Part shown: positions 59,239-64,000 of the stretch, one piece after another
Layout: each line of letters opens with the position of its first letter
How positions within the stretch are numbered: position 1 is the first letter of the stretch
Source of the DNA: Herbiconiux sp. L3-i23
GTDB taxonomy: Bacteria; Actinomycetota; Actinomycetes; Actinomycetales; Microbacteriaceae
Direction of reading: 5' to 3'
NCBI RefSeq assembly: GCF_023734115.1
Contig: NZ_AP025737.1
Span: 1,984,001 to 2,048,000, forward strand
Length of the DNA: 64,000 nucleotides
Program-made: the position numbers and the translations under genes
Notes under the pieces: generated by a model
What the model was told of the DNA's origin: nothing
The model's database searches: none
What the model saw: only the letters and a program-made list of their open reading frames with translations

Positions 59239-61605
59239 CTACTCGGAGTCGCCGGTGGAGTGGCGTGCCGCGTCGCCCGCAGTTAGCGCACCCGTCGAGA
59301 CGCGGCGGCTGCGCGAGCGGCCCTGGCCCGGCTTCTTCGGCTCGGGCAGGGCGTCGAGCACCGTGGAAAGCAGCGACTCGGCGTCCGCGGCGATCGTGCG
59401 CTGCGGTGCCGGAGCGACCTCGGGAAGCGGGATGACCGGCTCGACGACCGGCGCCGCCGCGACCTCGCCGCCCGCGGTCGACACCTCGGCGGTCTCGGCC
59501 ACCGTGTGCTCCTCGACGGCGTCGCCCTTATGGAGGGTGCTCTTCGCGATCAGGGCGAGCGCGTTCTTCGCACCGTCCGTGATCTCGTGCGTGCTGCCCG
59601 TCGCGGGACGCTGCTGATTCTGCTGAGCCTGCTTGCGGCGACGCGGCTCCGGCTTGCCCTCGGGCTGGCGCGGCGCGTCGGTCATCGACTCGGCGAGCCC
59701 CAGACCCAGCTTCTTGCGGGTCATCTGCACGAGGCCCAGCGAGGTGACCTCGGCCACCTGGTGCTTGGTGCGGTCGCGGCTCAGGCACTCGACGAGACGG
59801 CGCAGCACGAGGTCGCGGTTCGTCTCGAGCACCATGTCGATGAAGTCGATGACGATAATGCCGCCGATGTCGCGCAGCCGCAGCTGACGGACGATCTCTT
59901 CTGCCGCCTCGAGGTTGTTCTTCGTGACCGTCTCTTCGAGGTTTCCGCCCGACCCGACGAACTTGCCGGTGTTGACGTCGATGACCGTCATCGCCTCGGT
60001 GCGGTCGATGATGAGCGAACCACCCGACGGCAGCCACACCTTGCGCTCGAGCGCCTTGTCGATCTGCTCCTGCACGCGGTATCCGGCGAACACGTCGCCG
60101 TTGCCCTGCCAGCTCTCGACCCGGTCGAGCAGGTCGGGGGCGACCGACGTGAGGTAGCCCTCGATCGTCTTCTGGGCGTCGTCGCCGTCGATGACGAGCT
60201 TCGCGAAGTCCTCGTTGAAGACGTCGCGGATGATCTTCACCAGCAGGTCGGGCTCGCTGTGCAGCAGAGCGGGCGCGTTAGCCTTCTCGACCTGCCCGCT
60301 GATGTGCTTCCACTGGCTGGTGAGACGGTTGACGTCGCGGGTCAGCTGCTCCTCGGTCGCCCCCTCCGCGGCGGTGCGCACGATGACGCCGACGCCCTCG
60401 GGCAGCACGTCCTTGAGGATCTTCTTGAGGCGCGCGCGCTCGGTGTCGGGAAGCTTCCGCGAGATGCCGTTCATCGATCCGCCGGGCACGTACACGAGGT
60501 AGCGGCCGGGCAGCGAGATCTGACTGGTGAGGCGGGCTCCCTTGTGACCGACGGGATCCTTGGTGACCTGCACGAGGACGCGGTCGCCGGCCTTCAGCGC
60601 CAGCTCGATGCGGCGGGGCTGGTTCTTCTCCCCTTCGGCCGCTGCGGCGTCCCAATCGACCTCACCCGAGTAGAGCACCGCGTTGCGGCCGCGGCCGATG
60701 TCGACGAACGCCGCCTCCATGCTGGGCAGAACGTTCTGCACGCGGCCGAGGTAGACGTTGCCGATCAGCGACGCGTTCTGAGCCTTCGCCACGTAGTGCT
60801 CGGCGAGCACCGAGTCTTCGAGCACACCGATCTCGATGCGACTGTCGGTGCTGCGGACCACCATGACGCGCTCGACCGACTCGCGGCGGGCGAGGAACTC
60901 GGCCTCGGTGACGACGGCGCGGCGGCGACCGGCATCGCGACCGTCGCGGCGACGCTGCTTCTTGGCCTCGAGCCTCGTCGAGCCCTTGATCTTCTGCGGC
61001 TCGGTGATCTGCACGGTGACGCGCTCGCGAGGCTGCTGCTGCTGCTCGTTGTCGCCTCCGCCGGAGCGGCGACGCGAACGGCGGCGGCTGGTGCTCGACC
61101 GGGAGTCGGAGTCGCGCTCGTCGTCGTCCTCGTCCTGCTCGTCCGGAAGCGCCGGCAGGGGCGCGAGCGCAGGCGGGGCCTGGAAGAGGGGGAACAGGCT
61201 GAAGCCGCGCGGCGACTCCGGGGCCTCGACCGCCGGGACGACCTCGTCGGCAACGGGCTCGGAACCGGCGGCGCTCAACGCGAGCGCCTCGACATCGACG
61301 GCACTCGCGTCAACGGCGTTCGCGTCACCGGCGCTCGTGTCGGACGGAGCCGCGTTCACCGCGACGGCGTCGACGGTCGCCTCGGCGGCGACCTGCTCCG
61401 TCGCGGTCGCCTCAGGGCCGACCTCGGCGGGCTGCGGCGACGGTTCGCGCGTCACCGGCGCCGACGCGGCCGCGGCGCGAGCCCGACCGAGACCGACTCG
61501 CGGGCGGAAGGTGCGGCGACGCTTGGTCTTCTCGTCGCCACCCTCGGGCGCCCCATTGCCCGATCCTGTGCTGCTCGATCCGTTGATGTTGTTGTCTTCC
61601 ACCAT
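59239..61605 (-). CDS. rne: RNase E/G family ribonuclease
   Basis: A 788-residue RNase E/G. A disordered, alanine- and arginine-rich N-terminal extension reaches to about residue 250. The S1 domain includes IGNVYLGRVQNVLPSMEAAFVDIG (in parts). The DNase I-like catalytic domain has the metal aspartates in VIDVNTGKF and IVIDFIDM. After QMTRKKLGLGL the usual Zn-link CxxC is missing. A disordered tail follows. It initiates mRNA decay and processes stable RNA. ATG 61605 is preceded by AGGAGTGC; the frame to 61701 lies in the leader. Confidence 0.94.
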   Translation of the reverse strand: MVEDNNINGSSSTGSGNGAPEGGDEKTKRRRTFRPRVGLGRARAAAASAPVTREPSPQPAEVGPEATATEQVAAEATVDAVAVNAAPSDTSAGDANAVDASAVDVEALALSAAGSEPVADEVVPAVEAPESPRGFSLFPLFQAPPALAPLPALPDEQDEDDDERDSDSRSSTSRRRSRRRSGGGDNEQQQQPRERVTVQITEPQKIKGSTRLEAKKQRRRDGRDAGRRRAVVTEAEFLARRESVERVMVVRSTDSRIEIGVLEDSVLAEHYVAKAQNASLIGNVYLGRVQNVLPSMEAAFVDIGRGRNAVLYSGEVDWDAAAAEGEKNQPRRIELALKAGDRVLVQVTKDPVGHKGARLTSQISLPGRYLVYVPGGSMNGISRKLPDTERARLKKILKDVLPEGVGVIVRTAAEGATEEQLTRDVNRLTSQWKHISGQVEKANAPALLHSEPDLLVKIIRDVFNEDFAKLVIDGDDAQKTIEGYLTSVAPDLLDRVESWQGNGDVFAGYRVQEQIDKALERKVWLPSGGSLIIDRTEAMTVIDVNTGKFVGSGGNLEETVTKNNLEAAEEIVRQLRLRDIGGIIVIDFIDMVLETNRDLVLRRLVECLSRDRTKHQVAEVTSLGLVQMTRKKLGLGLAESMTDAPRQPEGKPEPRRRKQAQQNQQRPATGSTHEITDGAKNALALIAKSTLHKGDAVEEHTVAETAEVSTAGGEVAAAPVVEPVIPLPEVAPAPQRTIAADAESLLSTVLDALPEPKKPGQGRSRSRRVSTGALTAGDAARHSTGDSE

Positions 61606-61837
61606 TGCTGGTGCACTCCTCGCGGGTGCGGCGTCCGCGCCACCACAACCAAAACCTGGCGGTGGAGATCCTCCACCTAACTCTGTGTGAGCCCCGTGCA
61701 CCCGGCCGTGGGCTCTGCGTCACCGAAGTCCGGTGGCGCTTCCTCGGATCGCTGGTGATCCTCGTTTCGGAACCGACTGGGCGGGTCCAAAGAAAGTCTT
61801 CGACCCACGCGCGGCGCGGGTACTGACGACGATTATC
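61606..61837 (-). promoter_or_regulatory. rne promoter and long 5' leader
   Basis: An extended -10 TGC-GATAAT lies at 61832-61840 on the minus strand, placing the start about 220 nt before ATG 61605. The leader contains a perfect hairpin GGTGGAG-GAT-CTCCACC at 61661-61677, followed by CGCCAGGTTTTGG. No gene is present in this interval. Confidence 0.5.
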
Positions 61838-61896
61838 GCATGCCGACCCCGAAGAGCCCCACGACCCGCGGGAGGCGCTCGCGCGGTCGGCGGGCA

Positions 61897-61902
61897 TAGA
61901 GT
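61897..61902 (+). promoter_or_regulatory. -10 element for GNAT gene (leaderless)
   Basis: TAGAGT, then 6 nt, then ATG 61909. Confidence 0.55.
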
Positions 61903-61908
61903 CCACGC

Positions 61909-62460
61909 ATGACCCGGCTCACGCTGCGTCCCATGACCCGCGCGGACCTTCCGCTCATGTCGCACTGGCTGGCCGCGCCGCATGTGCACGCCTGGTGGGG
62001 CGACAACCCGGCCCCCGACTCCGTGGAGAGCGAATACGGCCCCTCGCTCGACGGCACCGACCCGGCGCGACTGCGGATCGCACTGCAGGACGGACGGCCG
62101 GTCGGCTTCATCCAGTGGTACGCGATGAGCGACGAACCCGAATACGTCGACGTGCTCTCGAGCGTCATCCCGATCCTCGACGGCGACATGAGCCTCGACT
62201 ACCTGATCGGCGAAGCCGACGCGCTCGGCCACGGCGCGGCGGCGGTCATGATCCGCCTCGCCGCCGACGAGATCTGGCACGACGTCCCGTCGGCGCACCG
62301 CATCATCGTTCCCGTCCATGCCACGAACCGGGCCTCATGGCGCAGCCTCGAGAATGCCGGATTCCGGCGGATCGCCGAAGGGGAGCTCGAGCCCGACTTC
62401 GCCACCGACGACCACCGCCACGTCCTCTACTCGGCCACACGCTCGAAGGTCGCGGAATAG
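61909..62460 (+). CDS. GNAT family acetyltransferase, AAC(6')-like
   Basis: A 183-residue acetyltransferase. LTLRPMTRADLPLMSHWLAAPHVHAWWG at the start (parts) and VGFIQWYAMSDEPEY resemble aminoglycoside 6'-N-acetyltransferases and siderophore-type acyltransferases. The acetyl-CoA loop is LGHGAAAVMIRL and NRASWRSLENAGFRRI follows. Resistance activity cannot be claimed from sequence. It is divergent from rne and 53 bp upstream of the VKOR gene. Confidence 0.83.
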   Translation: MTRLTLRPMTRADLPLMSHWLAAPHVHAWWGDNPAPDSVESEYGPSLDGTDPARLRIALQDGRPVGFIQWYAMSDEPEYVDVLSSVIPILDGDMSLDYLIGEADALGHGAAAVMIRLAADEIWHDVPSAHRIIVPVHATNRASWRSLENAGFRRIAEGELEPDFATDDHRHVLYSATRSKVAE

Positions 62461-62478
62461 TCTCCGGCACGCCGCTGC

Positions 62479-62497
62479 TTTCTACCGGGGATAGAAA
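62479..62497. promoter_or_regulatory. putative distal BlaI operator before the VKOR gene
   Basis: TTTCTAC-CGGGG-ATAGAAA matches the TTTCTAC-N5-GTAGAAA form of the cydA site except for one base. Inner arms TTTCTA/TAGAAA are perfect. It ends 16 bp before ATG 62514. Confidence 0.55.
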
Positions 62498-62513
62498 TGG
62501 CAGGATTCCAGGC

Positions 62514-63119
62514 ATGACCAACACCACCCCGGCGCGTCGACCGATCGCGATGTCGATCCTGTTCATCGTCACCGGTCTGATCGGACTGTGGGCGTCGTTC
62601 CAGCTGGTGCTCGAACGCTTCCAGCTGATCGAGGCGCCCGGTGAGGCGCTCGGCTGCGACATCAACCCGTTCGTCGCGTGCAGCACGGTCATCCAGAGCG
62701 CTCAGGGGTCGGTGTTCGGCTTCCCGAACCCGCTGCTCGGTGTGATGGGGTTCGTCGCCCCCATCGCGGTCGGCGTCGCGCTCCTCGCCCGCGCCCGCTT
62801 CGACCGGTGGTTCTGGATCTTCTTCAACGCGGGCCTCGTGTTCGCCATCGTCTTCATCCACTGGCTGATGACCCAGACCGTGTACGTCATCGGCACCCTG
62901 TGCCCTTACTGCCTCGTCGTCTGGACCGTCACCATCCCGCTGTTCTGGTACGGCACCGTGTGGAACCTCGCGAAGAACTTCGGCCTCACCGGTTCGGCTC
63001 AGCGGTTCTTCCAGGGGCTGCTGAAGTGGACCTGGATCATCGTCCTCGTCGACTACGCGATCATCCTGCTGATCATCTACGTGAACTTCCCCCTCCTCCC
63101 GACCCTCCTCTTCCGCTAG
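62514..63119 (+). CDS. vitamin K epoxide reductase family protein
   Basis: A 201-residue membrane protein with five hydrophobic segments. GCDINPFVACSTV supplies the loop cysteines (about residues 44 and 52). TLCPYCLVVW holds the active CxxC (about 129-132), which cycles with quinone. Actinobacterial VKOR replaces DsbB and reoxidises a DsbA-like partner for extracytoplasmic disulfide formation. A BlaI-type operator lies just upstream. Repeats begin within about 25 bp of its stop. Confidence 0.93.
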   Translation: MTNTTPARRPIAMSILFIVTGLIGLWASFQLVLERFQLIEAPGEALGCDINPFVACSTVIQSAQGSVFGFPNPLLGVMGFVAPIAVGVALLARARFDRWFWIFFNAGLVFAIVFIHWLMTQTVYVIGTLCPYCLVVWTVTIPLFWYGTVWNLAKNFGLTGSAQRFFQGLLKWTWIIVLVDYAIILLIIYVNFPLLPTLLFR

Positions 63120-63126
63120 GGCCGCA

Positions 63127-63335
63127 GGGGCGCGGGCGCTCTCGATACGCTCGTTCCTCGCTACTCGAGCCGTCTCGATGCGGGCCTGGCGGCCCTACTC
63201 GACGACCGGATCAGGAGTCGTGCCTTCCGTATCGCTGCGCTCAACGGGCGGGCTTCACCCCGGTCGTCGAGTAGCGACGAAGGAGCGTATCGAGACGGGT
63301 CGAGTAAGCGAAGCGCACCGAGACCACAGTGCGCC
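63127..63335. repeat. composite intergenic repeat, third copy
   Basis: It carries CTCTCGATACGCTCGTTCCTC near 63139 in pieces, a CGTATCGCTGCGCTCAACGGGC segment near 63228 in pieces, and a 66-bp module at 63260-63325. The module differs from 31346-31411 at about four positions. The 118-bp hairpin is absent here. No gene in this 281-bp gap. Confidence 0.8.
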
Positions 63336-63351
63336 CGATGCCGCAGACGGA

Positions 63352-63387
63352 GGAAGGCCCCGCTGCTCGTCGCACAGGGGCCCTCCT
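63352..63387 (-). terminator. probable ndk terminator hairpin
   Basis: GGCCCC and GGGGCC with flanking GAGGA/TCCTC arms enclose a 15-nt loop, 14-49 bp past the ndk stop. No strong T-run follows. Confidence 0.45.
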
Positions 63388-63400
63388 CGCGGTCAGCGGG

Positions 63401-63814
63401 TCAGAACCAGAGGGCCAGCTCGCGGGCGGCGGACTCGGGCGAGTCGCTCCCGTGCACCAGGTTCTGCTGCACCTTCAGACCCCAGTCGCGGCCCAGGTCG
63501 CCGCGGATCGTGCCCGGCGCGGCGGTCGTTGGGTCGGTGGTGCCGGCGAGGGCGCGGAAGCCCTCGATCACCCGGTTGCCGGCCACCCGGATCGCGACGA
63601 CAGGGCCCGACTCCATGAACTCGACGAGCGGCTCGTAGAACGGCTTGCCGACATGCTCCTCGTAATGCTTGCCGAGCAGCTCACGGTCGGCCTCGACCAG
63701 CCGGATGTCGACGAGCGAGTACCCCTTCGCCTCGATGCGGCGCAGGATCTCGCCGGTCAGTCCGCGGGCGACACCATCGGGCTTCACCAGCACCAGCGTC
63801 TCTTCGACAGCCAT
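63401..63814 (-). CDS. ndk: nucleoside-diphosphate kinase
   Basis: A 137-residue Ndk. LVLVKPDGVARG at the start, GKPFYEPLVEFMESGPVVA, and the phosphohistidine in NLVHGSDS (about residue 119) are diagnostic. It transfers gamma-phosphates among nucleoside triphosphates. AGGAGAAGAAG precedes the ATG. A DUF4233 gene lies upstream on the same strand, the usual folC-DUF4233-ndk order in actinobacteria. Confidence 0.97.
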   Translation of the reverse strand: MAVEETLVLVKPDGVARGLTGEILRRIEAKGYSLVDIRLVEADRELLGKHYEEHVGKPFYEPLVEFMESGPVVAIRVAGNRVIEGFRALAGTTDPTTAAPGTIRGDLGRDWGLKVQQNLVHGSDSPESAARELALWF

Positions 63815-63859
63815 CTTCTTCTCCTCGTCGTTTCTTTCGTTCAGGTCGGGGTGGACCGG

Positions 63860-64000
63860 TCAGGCCGTCGCGCCGCTCGGCGGTCGGTCACGATCCACTC
63901 GCCCGCCCACAATGATGCAGTACGCCCAGATGCCGACGAACAGCGCCGCGACGATGAAAATCTCACCGACGAGCAGCCCACCGGCCATGAAGACCGCCTG
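63860..64000 (-). CDS. DUF4233 membrane protein, C-terminal 46 residues
   Basis: A partial frame entering from the right edge and stopping at 63860. It encodes the end of a membrane helix, GEIFIVAALFVGIWAYCIIVGG, followed by a short basic tail RVDRDRPPS. This matches the C-terminus of DUF4233 proteins that sit between folC and ndk. The N-terminal part lies outside the window. Confidence 0.75.
   Translation of the reverse strand, partial: QAVFMAGGLLVGEIFIVAALFVGIWAYCIIVGGRVDRDRPPSGATA

Noticed and set aside
59506-61680. A 724-codon plus-strand frame opposite rne
   Set aside because: The same bias artefact. It encodes a leucine/arginine/valine-rich sequence without motifs or a ribosome site.
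61909-62460. Acquired aminoglycoside resistance gene
   Set aside because: Resemblance to AAC(6') is at family level. Composition matches the chromosome and there is no mobile context, so a resident acyltransferase is more likely.

Overview
This is a compact, roughly 70% GC stretch of an actinobacterial chromosome. The order rplU-rpmA-obg-proB-proA-(small membrane protein)-nadD-(long low-complexity protein)-rsfS, an RNase E/G gene, and ndk preceded by a DUF4233 gene point to Actinomycetota. The DUF6510, DUF6994 and DUF4031 genes and the intergenic repeat families fit Microbacteriaceae. Genus cannot be told from the sequence. No prophage, insertion sequence, CRISPR array or replication origin was seen.

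Layout. 1-6.4 kb: a truncated gene, a zinc alcohol dehydrogenase pair, divergent pabB/pabC-like genes, an APC permease and a DedA protein. 6.4-10 kb: a four-gene osmoprotectant (OpuC-type) ABC importer, with a hairpin repeat beyond its 3' end. 10-20.7 kb: TetR, SRAP, App1-like phosphatase, a G6PD homologue, MarR with an FUSC exporter, a GH3 lipoprotein, alditol oxidase, acyl-CoA dehydrogenase and a 2'-5' RNA ligase-like gene. 20.7-21.3 kb: a composite repeat. 21.3-24.5 kb: hydrolase, NTF2-like, GlcD-like and DUF1801 genes. 24.5-33.3 kb: cydA-cydB-cydDC facing a BlaI repressor gene, another composite repeat, a TipA-like MerR regulator and a BlaR1-type M56 peptidase. 33.3-43.6 kb: GntR/EamA/EI24/glutathione peroxidase, then several flavoenzymes including an LLM monooxygenase fused to an FAD-linked oxidase. 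43.6-47.4 kb: a tightly overlapping molybdopterin/FNR/DUF6510/PoxB/UBP-finger operon. 47.5-50.7 kb: a cysteine-less thioredoxin-reductase-like protein, a DUF6994 gene and tRNA-Ala. 50.7-58.4 kb: the conserved housekeeping block. 58.6-64 kb: DUF4031, an iterated 19-bp repeat array, RNase E/G, GNAT, VKOR, repeats, ndk and a DUF4233 fragment.

How parts work together. The clearest regulatory story is a putative BlaI regulon. Operators of the form TTCTAC-N5-GTAGAA lie before cydA and before blaI, and a one-mismatch copy lies about 31 kb away just before a vitamin K epoxide reductase gene, which would link terminal oxidase and disulfide chemistry. A second theme is leaderless expression: about twenty genes start 6-7 nt after a -10 hexamer, including a divergent pabB/pabC pair whose two promoters fit between start codons only 11 bp apart. 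A third theme is intergenic repeats placed just after stop codons: a 118-bp hairpin in two copies, a 61/66-bp module in four copies, and a mirrored 19-bp iteron array.
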